Source: JAAFHI01 sp039793685
GTDB lineage: Bacteria; Acidobacteriota; Blastocatellia; Chloracidobacteriales; Chloracidobacteriaceae
Assembly (NCBI GenBank): GCA_039793685.1
Contig: JBDRAL010000013.1
Span: 62,001-126,000 of the forward strand
Direction of reading: 5' to 3'
Length of the DNA: 64,000 bases
The stretch's first letter is position 1; every line of letters starts with the position of its first letter. The translations under genes were made by a program, and so were the position numbers. The notes beneath the pieces were generated by a model, which worked only from the letters and a program-made list of their open reading frames with translations, did not search any database and was not told where the DNA came from. This document shows, one piece after another, positions 51,700 through 60,518 of this stretch.

Positions 51700-53073
51700 T
51701 CAGGCGGCCTGGGGCAACGGGATCAGGATCCGAAACCGCGTCTCCCCCGGACACGACGTCAGCCGGATGTCGCCGCCGTGCTGCCGAACGATTCGGGACA
51801 CGATATCGAGTCCCAGTCCGCTCCCCTCGCCGACCGGTTTCGTGGTGTAGAACGGTTCAAAAATCCGCGACTGGATTTCAGGTGGAATCCCCGGCCCGTC
51901 ATCGATGATGTCCACCGTGAGCGCGTCGCCGTCGCGCCCGGTCCGGACCGTCAGACTTCCCTTTCCGTCGAGGGCATCGAGCGCGTTGTCGATGATGTTC
52001 GTCCAGACCTGATTCAGTTCGCCCGGATTGATCATGACGCGCGGAAGCGAGCGGTCGAACTCGCGCGTCACGCGTACGCCGTGTTTCAGTTCATGCGAGA
52101 ACATCGTCAGCGTATTATCGATGCCGTCGTGAATGTCCACTTCCTGCGTGGTCGCCTGATCCATGTGCGAGTAGGACTTCACGGCCTTGACGATGTTTGA
52201 AATACGCCCGGCGGCGTCCTCGATTTCCGCGATGATGCGGGTGGCCGAAAGATCGGCTTCGAGGCGCGTCACGGTCGCCGAAAACTGCGTCGGAGACTGG
52301 TATTTCGCCATCGGCGCGAGGACCGCCGGTTCGATGCCGAAGGAAACAAGCGTCGGCGCGAGATTCCAGCCGTCGGCGACACCGTGACGTTCGAGAAAAT
52401 CGGAAAGTTCATCCTCGCGGTCGCTTTGCGCGAGCGGATCGAGTTTTAACAACGGACGCGCAATCGCCTCCGCGCGGACCTGCGCGTAGGCCACCGACGC
52501 CGGGTCGTCCGGCGCGCAATCGGCGACCACCGCGCCGTAGAGCCGGTCCAGTGCCCCGCGCATCTGCGCCGCCGCCCGCGCGACCGCCGCCGCCGGATTG
52601 TTGAGTTCGTGAGCCAGTCCCGCTGAAAGTTTTCCAAGCGCGGCCAGCTTTTCGCGCTGGTGGGCAATCGCCATCGCCTCGGGCCGCCGGTGAATCAGCG
52701 CGGGCAGAATGATTCCCGACAGCGTCGGACACTCGGCGATGATTTCCTTCAAAACATCGATCTGAATCTTGAGCGCCCGCACCGCCGTTGTGGCCCGCGC
52801 CGTCGCGATTGCCCGATCATCGGTCAGAATGCCGATTTCTCCCGTGAACTGCCCCGCGCGGTGCGTGACCAGCAGCGTCTCGCCGTCGGCCACCCGCTTG
52901 GTCACTTTCACTTCCCCGTCGAGCAGAATGAAAAAGCACTCCGCCGCCGGATCGCCCTCCGAGAACAGCGGCTCGCCGGGATTGAACGTCAACTCCGAAC
53001 CGTGTTCGAGCAGACACGCGATTTCATCGGGAGCGAGAGAAGGAAATAACAGATCGTGACGCGCGTCGGTCAT
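51700..53073 (-). CDS. Histidine kinase with N-terminal cyclic-nucleotide-binding domain
   Basis: 457 residues. Residues about 8-130 are a cNMP-binding (Crp-like) domain (GEPLFSEGDPAAECFFILLDG, HRAGQFTGEIGILTDDR). A linker leads to HisKA with LSAGLAHELNNPAAAVAR (His in the ELNNP-type box, as in NtrB/DctB-like kinases) and a HATPase (VWTNIIDNALDALDG, DDGPGIPPEI, GSGLGLDIVSRIVRQHGG). No membrane helix. The AAGGAG box supports the start. This architecture is often encoded beside a response-regulator/thioredoxin-reductase fusion, as here (53256-54911), so the reductase is a likely phosphorylation target. The pair is separated by 182 bp holding hairpins. Confidence 0.9.
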   Translation of the reverse strand: MTDARHDLLFPSLAPDEIACLLEHGSELTFNPGEPLFSEGDPAAECFFILLDGEVKVTKRVADGETLLVTHRAGQFTGEIGILTDDRAIATARATTAVRALKIQIDVLKEIIAECPTLSGIILPALIHRRPEAMAIAHQREKLAALGKLSAGLAHELNNPAAAVARAAAQMRGALDRLYGAVVADCAPDDPASVAYAQVRAEAIARPLLKLDPLAQSDREDELSDFLERHGVADGWNLAPTLVSFGIEPAVLAPMAKYQSPTQFSATVTRLEADLSATRIIAEIEDAAGRISNIVKAVKSYSHMDQATTQEVDIHDGIDNTLTMFSHELKHGVRVTREFDRSLPRVMINPGELNQVWTNIIDNALDALDGKGSLTVRTGRDGDALTVDIIDDGPGIPPEIQSRIFEPFYTTKPVGEGSGLGLDIVSRIVRQHGGDIRLTSCPGETRFRILIPLPQAA

Positions 53074-53124
53074 GGGAAACTCCTTTTCAAATACATCAAC
53101 GAAAAGATGTCTGAAAGAAATTGG

Positions 53125-53223
53125 CCCATAGCCGGAGCGCTCGGGCGAGGCTATGGGTGGATAATGTCACCTCAACGGAAACATTCATTTCCCATATCCT
53201 CGCCCGAGCGCTCCGGCTATGGG
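53125..53223. repeat. Two covarying hairpins in inverted orientation
   Basis: Hairpin one is CCCATAGCC/GGCTATGGG (53125-53157, 15-nt loop). Hairpin two is CCCATATCC/GGCTATGGG (53191-53223) with one mismatch. The loops are reverse complements of each other (CGGAGCGCTCGGGCGA), so the two copies form a larger inverted pair. Same family as 9293, 14947 and 61779. Confidence 0.85.
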
Positions 53224-53255
53224 CTATCGTCTTGAAACCAGAAATTCATTGTTTT

Positions 53256-54911
53256 CTACCGCACCAGTCCGAGGTACTGATGCACAAACTGCACCGCGAT
53301 TGAACCCTGCCCGACCGCCGAAGCGACGCGCTTGACCGAGTTTGCGCGGACGTCGCCCGCCGCGAACACGCCGGGCAAACTCGTTTCGAAAAGGAACGGC
53401 TCGCGGTCGAAATCGCGCGGGTAGCGGCCGTCCCGTTTCAAGTCGGGACCGGTCCGGATGAACCCCTTTTCATCGCGTTCCACCAGATCGCCGAGCCAGT
53501 CGGTGTGCGGCTCCGCGCCGATGAAGATGAACAGCGACGCGGCGGGGACGGTTTCCCGCTCGTTGGTCCGGACATCCTCGATGGTCAGCGTTTCGAGATG
53601 GTTATCACCCGACGCCCCGACGATGCGCTTGCAGCATTGAACGTCGATGTTGGGCGTGCCCGCGATCTGCTCGATGAGGTAGTGCGACATACTCGATTCA
53701 AGGCCCTCGGCCCGGACGAGCATCGTCACCTTCCGGGCGAATTTCGCAAAGTGCATCGCCGCCTGTCCCGCTGAGTTCGCGCCGCCCACGATGTAGACAT
53801 CCTCGTCCCTGCACGACATCGCCTCGGTCATCGCCGCGCCGTAGTAAATGCCCGCGCCTTCGAGATTCTCGCTGCCCGGCACGCCGATTTTCCGATAGTG
53901 AACGCCGGTGGAAACAATGACCGAATAGCAGTTGATCGACGTTCCGTCGGCCAGATGAACGATGCGGTAGGGGTCCGCCGCCGTGATGCCGACCGCGCGC
54001 TGCGGCGTGAGAATGTCCACGCCGAACCGCTTCGCCTGCGCCACCCCGCGCCGCGCGAGGTCCGCGCCGCTCAGGCCGACGGGAAACCCGAGGTAGTTTT
54101 CAATGCGCGAACTCGTCCCGGCCTGCCCGCCGGGCGCGTGCTTTTCAACCAGTACGGTCCGCAAACCTTCCGACGCGCCGTACACCCCGGCCGCCAGCCC
54201 CGCCGGACCGCCGCCGATGATGACCAGATCGTAAAAGGCGCTTCCGGCGTTGGTCCGCAGCCCGATGCGCTCCGCGACCTGCGACGGCGACGGCGCGGAC
54301 AGCGCCATCCCGCCGGGAAAGATCAGCACGGGAAGTTCATAACCCGGTTCGAGCGATGCGAGGATGGACTTCGCCTCCTCGTTGTCGTCGGCGTCGATCC
54401 ACTGGTAAATCACCTGATTTCGCGCCAGAAAATCCTTGAGACGATGGGTCGCGGGCGACCAGCGATGACCGACCAGCCGGACGCCCTCGAACGGCGGGCG
54501 ATAGCCTTCGCCCCAGTCTTCGAGCAGGTCGTGGAGCGCCGGATAGAGATGTTCCTCGGGCGGGTCCCACGGTTTCGTGAAGTAGTAATCGAGCTTGACC
54601 TGATTGATGGCGCGGATGGCCGCGTCGGTGTCGGCGTAGGCCGTGAGCAACGCGCGTTTCGCGTCGGGGTACAACTGCCTGGCCGCTTCGAGAAATTCGA
54701 TGCCGCTCATGTTCGGCATCCGCTGGTCGGCGAGCAGCAGCGCCACCGCGTCCCCGCGGACCTTCAACTGCTTCAGCGCGTCGAGCGCCGCCGCGCCCGA
54801 GTCCGCGCGGACGATGCGATGCTCGGCCCCGAACCGCTGCCGCAAATCCCGCTCGATGGCCCGCAAGACCTGCGGATCGTCATCCACGGTGAGTAAAACC
54901 GGCTTTGCCAT
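53256..54911 (-). CDS. Response regulator fused to a thioredoxin-reductase-like FAD oxidoreductase lacking the CxxC pair
   Basis: 551 residues. A receiver (about 1-130) has LLTVDDDPQVLRAI, phospho-Asp62 in LLLADQRMPNMSG, LLTAYAD and Lys in YYFTKPWDP. A glutaredoxin/thioredoxin-fold insert (about 142-215: VRLVGHRWSPATHRLKDFL) follows. Residues about 225-551 are TrxR-like: FAD site VIIGGGPAGLAAGVYGASEG, NADPH site VYIVGGANSAGQAAMHFAK and GVFAAGDVRANSVKRVASA. At the redox site, where TrxR has CxxC, this reads YYGAAMTEAMS with no cysteine. It therefore likely reduces something other than thioredoxin, or acts as a flavin sensor. A ferredoxin/flavodoxin-NADP reductase-like role is possible. Confidence 0.9.
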   Translation of the reverse strand: MAKPVLLTVDDDPQVLRAIERDLRQRFGAEHRIVRADSGAAALDALKQLKVRGDAVALLLADQRMPNMSGIEFLEAARQLYPDAKRALLTAYADTDAAIRAINQVKLDYYFTKPWDPPEEHLYPALHDLLEDWGEGYRPPFEGVRLVGHRWSPATHRLKDFLARNQVIYQWIDADDNEEAKSILASLEPGYELPVLIFPGGMALSAPSPSQVAERIGLRTNAGSAFYDLVIIGGGPAGLAAGVYGASEGLRTVLVEKHAPGGQAGTSSRIENYLGFPVGLSGADLARRGVAQAKRFGVDILTPQRAVGITAADPYRIVHLADGTSINCYSVIVSTGVHYRKIGVPGSENLEGAGIYYGAAMTEAMSCRDEDVYIVGGANSAGQAAMHFAKFARKVTMLVRAEGLESSMSHYLIEQIAGTPNIDVQCCKRIVGASGDNHLETLTIEDVRTNERETVPAASLFIFIGAEPHTDWLGDLVERDEKGFIRTGPDLKRDGRYPRDFDREPFLFETSLPGVFAAGDVRANSVKRVASAVGQGSIAVQFVHQYLGLVR

Positions 54912-54935
54912 GTGAATCGTTCTTTCGTGAAAGGA

Positions 54936-55892
54936 TTACGAGGTGACCACCCGTTCGTCCGTCATCGTTTCAAGCGGCAGACTGCGTTCGACCCACGCAT
55001 CGAACCCGCCGGTGAGCGGTCGTACCCGATGGACGCCCCGCCGCTTCAGAATCAGGGCCGCCCGCGCGCTGCTCGCCTCGTTCGGACAGGCGCAGTAGAA
55101 CACGATTTCCCGGTCGCGCGGAATCTCGCCATGCCGGTGTTCGACTTCATCGAGCGACATCCGCAGCGATCCGGGAATGACCTCAATGGTTCCGTCGTGA
55201 TTGGCCCCGAGCCGCAAATCAATCACCACCGGCTCGCCGCCCGACTGGATGAGTTCATACAGTTCATCGGGCGTAATCTGCGCGGTTCGCAGCGATTGAA
55301 GAAATTTCCGCCGCTGGTAGTACTTCCAGAAAACGTAAGCCGCGAGCGCCGTCCCGGCCAGGACGCCGACCAGCGAACCGAACCGCGAAAGCGCCCCGGC
55401 CACATATTCAAGTTGATCGCTGAAAATCAGCCCGAGTCCGACGCCGCTGCCCGCCCAGAGCAGCGCGCCGAGACCGTCGAAGACGAGAAAACGCGGGAAC
55501 GACCAGCCGAGAATGCCGGCCATCGGCGGCGACAGCGTGTTCACGCCGGGCAGAAACTTGGCGACGAGCAGCGACGACACGCCGTTCTTTTGGAAAAAGG
55601 TTTCCGACTGCCGGACGCACGAATCGGGTTCGAGCGACACGCGGCAGAGGAAGGAAAGAACTTTGGAACCGCGCCGACGACCGAGCCAGTACCACACGGC
55701 GTCGCCGACCAGCGCGGCAATCACGGCCACGCCGAGGACCAGCGCCGCGCTCAGTTTCCCCGCGCCCGCGAGCGCCCCCGCCGCGAGCAGCAGCGGGAGC
55801 GCGGGCACGGGCAGGCCGAGCTGTTCGAGAAAGACCCACGCGAAAACGACCGGGTAGCCGTTTTCAGCGAGGAATTTTAAAAGTGCCTGCAT
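54936..55892 (-). CDS. DedA-family membrane protein fused to a rhodanese domain
   Basis: 318 residues. Residues about 1-205 are a DedA/SNARE-associated transporter domain with several helices (VVFAWVFLEQLGLPVPALPLLL, then GDAVWYWLGRRRG and FLPGVNTLSPPMAG). Residues about 212-305 are a rhodanese (PVVIDLRLGANHDGTIEVIPG, active-site loop VFYCACPNEASSARAA with the first Cys as the sulfur carrier). DedA proteins move lipids or use proton gradients; rhodaneses transfer sulfane sulfur. The fusion is known in several phyla. The gene is 24 bp before the REC-reductase gene and 21 bp after the alcohol dehydrogenase gene, in one apparent transcript. Confidence 0.9.
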   Translation of the reverse strand: MQALLKFLAENGYPVVFAWVFLEQLGLPVPALPLLLAAGALAGAGKLSAALVLGVAVIAALVGDAVWYWLGRRRGSKVLSFLCRVSLEPDSCVRQSETFFQKNGVSSLLVAKFLPGVNTLSPPMAGILGWSFPRFLVFDGLGALLWAGSGVGLGLIFSDQLEYVAGALSRFGSLVGVLAGTALAAYVFWKYYQRRKFLQSLRTAQITPDELYELIQSGGEPVVIDLRLGANHDGTIEVIPGSLRMSLDEVEHRHGEIPRDREIVFYCACPNEASSARAALILKRRGVHRVRPLTGGFDAWVERSLPLETMTDERVVTS

Positions 55893-55913
55893 GAATGTCC
55901 CTCGGACGCGGTT

Positions 55914-56924
55914 TCAGTGTTCGAGCACGATCCGGTAGCGGGCCTTCCCCGATTCCAGATGCTCGAAAGCCTCGTTGATTTCCGCCATCGGGAAAAGCTC
56001 CGTTACCGGGGCGATGCCATGCCGGACGCAGAAATCGAGCATCTTCGCGGTCGTCACCGGACTGCCGAGAGGTGACGCGGAAACCGATTTCTGTCCGGTG
56101 ATCATCGGGAAAACGGCCAGCCCGACCGGATTCGGCACCGCGCCGACGAAATGCAGCCGTCCGCGTGGTGCGAGGGCGTTGATGTAGGCCATCCAGTCGA
56201 GATCGGCGTTGACTGTCGAAAGCAGAAAGTCGAACGAACCGGCCACCTTTTTCATCGCGCCGTCGTCGCGCGAATTGACGACGTGGCGCGCGCCCAGACC
56301 GCGCGCTTCATCGGCTTTCGAATCGCTTGAAGTAAAGGCCGTCACGTCGCAACCCCACTTCGAAAGAAACTGGAGCGCAAGGTGACCGAGTCCGCCGATG
56401 CCGATGACCCCGACCCGGTCGGTGGGTTTTACATCGAATTGAACAATCGGATTGAAGACCGTGATGCCGCCGCAGAACAGCGGCCCCGCCTTGGCGAGAT
56501 CGAGTCCGTCGGGCAGCGGCGTGGCCCATTCCCAGTTGCAGCGGACGCGATCCGCGAACCCGCCATGACGGGCCACGATGGTCTGCTCCGCCGTGAGGCA
56601 GAGGTTCTGGTCGCCCGACATGCATTCGTGACAGTGCTTGCAACTTCCCGAAAACCAGCCGAGACCGACCGACTGGCCGATTTGATGCGTGGTCACGCGC
56701 TCGCCGATGGCGGTAATCGTTCCGACGGCTTCATGACCGGGAACGAACGGATACGCGGTAATGCCCCAGTCGTTGTTGAGCATGGACAGGTCGGAGTGAC
56801 ACAGGCCGCAATACTTCACGGCAATCTCGACCTGATCGGGACCCAGCGGCCCCATGTCGTATTGAAACGGTTGAAGTTTGCCCTTGGCCTCAAAGGCAGC
56901 GTAGGCGTTCACGGTATTCGACAT
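55914..56924 (-). CDS. Zinc-dependent alcohol dehydrogenase, YahK/AdhA (cinnamyl) type
   Basis: 336 residues; AGGGGATG supports the start. Catalytic zinc ligands are in KYCGLCHSDLSML and PFVPGHEAVG. The structural zinc cluster has four cysteines in GSCKHCHECMSGDQNLC. The NADP fold is VGVIGIGGLGHLALQF. The motif FCGGITVFNPI is characteristic of the NADPH-dependent cinnamyl/YahK aldehyde reductases. These reduce a broad range of aldehydes and are induced by stress. It lies in a run with the efflux genes (103 bp upstream) and with the DedA-rhodanese gene (21 bp downstream). Confidence 0.93.
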   Translation of the reverse strand: MSNTVNAYAAFEAKGKLQPFQYDMGPLGPDQVEIAVKYCGLCHSDLSMLNNDWGITAYPFVPGHEAVGTITAIGERVTTHQIGQSVGLGWFSGSCKHCHECMSGDQNLCLTAEQTIVARHGGFADRVRCNWEWATPLPDGLDLAKAGPLFCGGITVFNPIVQFDVKPTDRVGVIGIGGLGHLALQFLSKWGCDVTAFTSSDSKADEARGLGARHVVNSRDDGAMKKVAGSFDFLLSTVNADLDWMAYINALAPRGRLHFVGAVPNPVGLAVFPMITGQKSVSASPLGSPVTTAKMLDFCVRHGIAPVTELFPMAEINEAFEHLESGKARYRIVLEH

Positions 56925-57027
56925 TGATCATCCCCTGAAAATACGAACGGTGAAAAAGCTTTTGTGCTGCGTTGGCACGGTGAAGTACGGGTGAGCCGAT
57001 TCTTCTTTTTTTGGTACGACAAACGAT

Positions 57028-58644
57028 TCAATGCGCGCCCGCGCCGCCCGCGCCGGGCACGACCTTTCGGCAGAACAACGCCATCGCGCCGACGCCGATA
57101 AGTAGAAATCCCATGATGAAAAAGGCGTCGTTGTAGGCCATCACGTTCGCTTCCTTGCGAATCGCGTTGTCCACCAGCGCCACCGCCTTGAGCTTCGCGT
57201 CAGGCGGCGCGATGCCGCGACCGACCAGTCCCGCCTCGGTCGCCTTCAACCTTGCCTCCAGCGCCGGCTGCGTCGCGCTCACATGCTCGCCGAGCCGGTT
57301 CGAATGCAGCTTCTCGCGCCGGGTCAGCAGCATCCCCACGACCGCGATGCCGACCGATCCGCCCAGATTTCGCAGCATGTTGAACAGCGACGACGCCGAA
57401 CCGGCGTTTTCCTTTTCAATCCCGGAAGTCGCCAGCGTCGAGAGCGGCACCATAATCAGCGGCTGGCCGAGCGCCCGCAGCAGTTGCGCGTGGATCAACT
57501 GGTCGTACCCGTAAAGGTTCGTCATCGCCGAGTTCATTACGAAACTCGACCCGAAAATCGCCGTCCCGACAACCACCAGAAACCGGGCGTCCACCTTTTT
57601 CATCAGTTGCGGCACGATGGGAATCAGCAGCAGTTGCGGAAAGCCCGACCACGCGACGACCGTGCCGATGTCGAGTGCGTTGTAGCCCTGAATCTGCCCC
57701 AGATAGAGCGGCAGGATGAACACCCCGCCATACAACCCGAAACCGAGGATGAAGTTCACCAGCGACGCGAATCCGAAGTTGCGCCGGGCAAACAGCCGCA
57801 GGTTCAACAACGGGTTCTTGCGCGTGAACTCGATGATGACGAACGCCGTCAGCCCGACGGCCGCCGCGATGGCGCAGTTGCGGATCATCGGGTCGCCAAA
57901 CCAGTCCTTGCGATTTCCTTCTTCGAGAAAAACCGTGAAGGTACCCAACCCGACCGCCATCGTCAGGATGCCCCAGTAATCGCCGCCCCTGAGCAGGTTC
58001 AACTGCATCGGCTGGGGCGCGATGGCGTACCACACGGCCCCGATCAGCACCGCGCCGGGAATCACGTTCAAATAAAAGATGTACTCCCAGCCGAAATTGT
58101 CCGTCAGCCACCCGCCGATGGCCGGACCGATGGACGGCGCGAAGGTCGCCGTCACCGCGAACATCGCCAGCCCCATCGGCTGTTTCGAGGGCGGCAGCGT
58201 CGTGAGGATGATCGTGAACGCCATCGGAATCAGCACGCCGCCGGTAAAGCCCTGCAACGCGCGGAACAGAATCATGCTGTTCAAATCCCACGCGAAGGCG
58301 CACAGAACGGAGAACACGAGAAAGAGCGTCGCGTTGACCAGCAGGTAGCGGCGAACCGAGAACACGCGCGACAGCCACGCCGTGAGCGGAATCACGACGA
58401 TTTCCGCCACCAGATAGGAAGTTGAAATCCACGCGCCTTCGTCCGGCGTGGCCGCGAGCGCGCCCTGAATGTCCTTCAAAGACGAGTTGGTGATTTGAAT
58501 GTCGAGGACCGCCATGAACGCCCCGAGCAGCGATCCCGCCACGGCGATCCAGCACTTGAGCGTCGGCTTCGCTTCCGCCGATTTCGGCGTGCCGATGGCG
58601 CAGCCGGTCGGAGCCGGCACGAGTCGCGCGGTTTCAACGGCCAT
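57028..58644 (-). CDS. emrB: DHA2-family multidrug efflux transporter, EmrB-like
   Basis: 538 residues with about 14 hydrophobic segments. It has the DHA2 signatures WISTSYLVAEIVVIPLTAWLS (motif region in helix 2-3), FRALQGFTGGVLIPMAFTI and PSIGPAIGGWLTDNFGWEYIF. It uses the proton gradient to expel hydrophobic drugs. It starts 3 bp after the end of the HlyD/EmrA gene, so the two are co-translated as an EmrAB-type pump that pairs with an outer-membrane TolC (not in the window). Confidence 0.93.
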   Translation of the reverse strand: MAVETARLVPAPTGCAIGTPKSAEAKPTLKCWIAVAGSLLGAFMAVLDIQITNSSLKDIQGALAATPDEGAWISTSYLVAEIVVIPLTAWLSRVFSVRRYLLVNATLFLVFSVLCAFAWDLNSMILFRALQGFTGGVLIPMAFTIILTTLPPSKQPMGLAMFAVTATFAPSIGPAIGGWLTDNFGWEYIFYLNVIPGAVLIGAVWYAIAPQPMQLNLLRGGDYWGILTMAVGLGTFTVFLEEGNRKDWFGDPMIRNCAIAAAVGLTAFVIIEFTRKNPLLNLRLFARRNFGFASLVNFILGFGLYGGVFILPLYLGQIQGYNALDIGTVVAWSGFPQLLLIPIVPQLMKKVDARFLVVVGTAIFGSSFVMNSAMTNLYGYDQLIHAQLLRALGQPLIMVPLSTLATSGIEKENAGSASSLFNMLRNLGGSVGIAVVGMLLTRREKLHSNRLGEHVSATQPALEARLKATEAGLVGRGIAPPDAKLKAVALVDNAIRKEANVMAYNDAFFIMGFLLIGVGAMALFCRKVVPGAGGAGAH

Positions 58645-58647
58645 GGC

Positions 58648-60042
58648 TCACTTCACTTTCACGGAAACCAGCGTGGACATCCCCGGCGTGACCCGCCCCC
58701 GGTACGATTCAAGTTCCGCGCCTTCAAACACGATCTTGACCGGCACGCGCTGCACGACCTTCGTGAAGTTGCCGGTCGCGTTGTCGGGCGGGAGCAACGC
58801 AAACTTCGCGCCGGTTCCGGCCTGGATGCTGTCCACCTTGCCGCGGAACGTCGCGCCGCCGAGGGCGTCCACCTCGACCTCGACTTCCTGGCCCGGCTTC
58901 ATGTTCTTCAACTGGGTTTCCTTGAAATTGGCGACGACCCACACGTCGTCGGGCACAATCGAGAGCATCGCCTGCCCGACCGAAACGAACGCGCCTTCCT
59001 CGACCATCCGCTTGGCGACCCGGCCCGATTCGGCGGCGTAAATTTTCGTGTAGGACAGATTCAGTTTCGCCTGCTCCAGCGCGGCCCGCGCGCGCTCGAT
59101 TTCGGCGTCGGCGGATTCCGCCTCGGCCCGCGCGACCGCGACCTGCTTCGGCGCGGTGTTGGCCTGATCGAGCCGTCCGCGCGCCTCCTCAACCATCGAA
59201 CGCGACTGCGTGACAGTAGCGTTGGCGGCGGCCTGTTCCTCGCGGGCCTGCCTCAACGCGGCTTCCGCCGCCGTGACCTGCTTTTTGGCGGCTTCGAGAT
59301 TGGCCACGGCCACGCGGTTGGCCGCGCTCGCCTGTTCGAACCGCTGGCTCGACACATCGCCCTTTTCAAACAGTTCACGGTAACGCTTCACGTCCGGCTC
59401 GGTGCGTGTAACCTCGGCTTCGGCGGCGAGAACGCGCGCGCGGGCCTGTTCGAGATTCGCTTCCGCTCCGGCAATCTGGGTCGCGACCTGCGCCGCGCGG
59501 ACGCGGGTCGCGTCCGACTGCGCGCGCATCGCGCCCACGCTCGAACTCGCCTGCGTGACCGCCGCCTGCCCGGTCGCGCTCGTGAGAGCGACCGACTCGA
59601 CCGCCGTTTTATGTTTCGCCACCGCCGAATCGAGCGCGGCCTGTGCCTGTTTCACCTGCTGTTCATAATCGCGCGGGTCGATTTCCAGCAGCAGGTCGCC
59701 CTTCTTCACGACCTGATTGTCGGCGACGTGGAGCTTCACCACATGCCCGGTGATTTTCGGACTGACCGCCACGACGTGGCCTTCCACAAACGCATCGTCG
59801 GTCGATTCATGCGTGAGCGCCCGGGCGAGCGCGCGACCGCCGAAAATAAGACCAATCAGCGCCACGATGACGATTCCGATGAGAACCGGTGGTCGCCGAA
59901 ACAAGCTCGGCGGCGGTGAAGATTCCGAACCGAGCGGAGCGGTGACCGGCTTTTCACCCGGTCCGCCATTCGCGGAGGGAGGTTCTTCGGTCGCGACGCG
60001 GACCGGTTCGGACGGAGCAGGCGACGGATTCGATTCACTCAT
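58648..60042 (-). CDS. emrA: HlyD-family membrane fusion protein, EmrA-like
   Basis: 464 residues. A cytosolic Pro/Glu-rich tail (1-48), one membrane helix (about 50-70, PVLIGIVIVALIGLIFGGRAL), the lipoyl half HVVAVSPKITGHVVKLHVADNQVVKKGD, a long coiled coil (about 125-310) made of Ala/Glu heptads, and then LNLSYTKIYAAESGRVAKRMVEEGAFVSVG and the beta-barrel. The hairpin is longer than in typical EmrA, suiting contact with TolC. It is the first gene of the emrA-emrB unit; a palindrome 45-62 bp upstream is a likely operator. Confidence 0.92.
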   Translation of the reverse strand: MSESNPSPAPSEPVRVATEEPPSANGGPGEKPVTAPLGSESSPPPSLFRRPPVLIGIVIVALIGLIFGGRALARALTHESTDDAFVEGHVVAVSPKITGHVVKLHVADNQVVKKGDLLLEIDPRDYEQQVKQAQAALDSAVAKHKTAVESVALTSATGQAAVTQASSSVGAMRAQSDATRVRAAQVATQIAGAEANLEQARARVLAAEAEVTRTEPDVKRYRELFEKGDVSSQRFEQASAANRVAVANLEAAKKQVTAAEAALRQAREEQAAANATVTQSRSMVEEARGRLDQANTAPKQVAVARAEAESADAEIERARAALEQAKLNLSYTKIYAAESGRVAKRMVEEGAFVSVGQAMLSIVPDDVWVVANFKETQLKNMKPGQEVEVEVDALGGATFRGKVDSIQAGTGAKFALLPPDNATGNFTKVVQRVPVKIVFEGAELESYRGRVTPGMSTLVSVKVK

Positions 60043-60518
60043 GGATTTGGGGCTTCCTTTTCTTAAAACTTTATTAGAACGACAATTTCAAACAAGCGTT
60101 TGAATTGAATGATTGAACCCGATACGAAAAAGCGTCAACCACAGTTGCCGAAAAAACCGGATGGCCGACAGGGACCGTCCGTTTTCTGACAAAGCCGTGA
60201 ATATCAACCGTTTCACGAAAGTGACCCGACGGAAAACCATGTCGTTGACAATTTGGGACGATGGGAAATTTCTGCTGGAAAGCCGATTTTCCGGCAAGCG
60301 GTTTGTCCGGGTTTCCTCCGAGAAAACAGCCTCCACTTCCGTTTTCCCGGAAATATCTCCAACCACACCGGAAAAGCCGCAACCCCTCATCGAATTTTCA
60401 TCGAGGCAACATTCGTGAAATCCGGAGCGCGTTGATTGGAAGTGACGGGATGGCCCGCCAGCCATCACCGGGCGTCACACGGCGTCGTCCCGTCGAGTCA
60501 TCACCGTATGAGGTACAT
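60043..60518. other. 476-bp divergent intergenic region, no gene recognised
   Basis: The gap between emrA and the small secreted-protein gene contains the operator-like palindrome at 60087-60104. No convincing coding sequence was found: a few short frames start here, but they lack ribosome sites or protein-like composition. No heptamer or hairpin repeats are seen, unlike most gaps in the window. Both divergent promoters must lie here. Confidence 0.6.
60087..60104. promoter_or_regulatory. TetR-type operator palindrome upstream of emrA
   Basis: TTCAAAC-AAGC-GTTTGAA is a perfect 18-bp palindrome with a 4-bp centre, and the flanking bases extend it imperfectly. Such sites are typical for TetR/AcrR repressors of efflux pumps. 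It lies 45-62 bp upstream of the emrA start codon. No TetR gene is in the window. Confidence 0.6.

Noticed and set aside
60113..60418. 101-codon open frame upstream of the small secreted protein.
   Set aside because: No ribosome site, composition unlike the other genes, and competing frames of similar length on the other strand.
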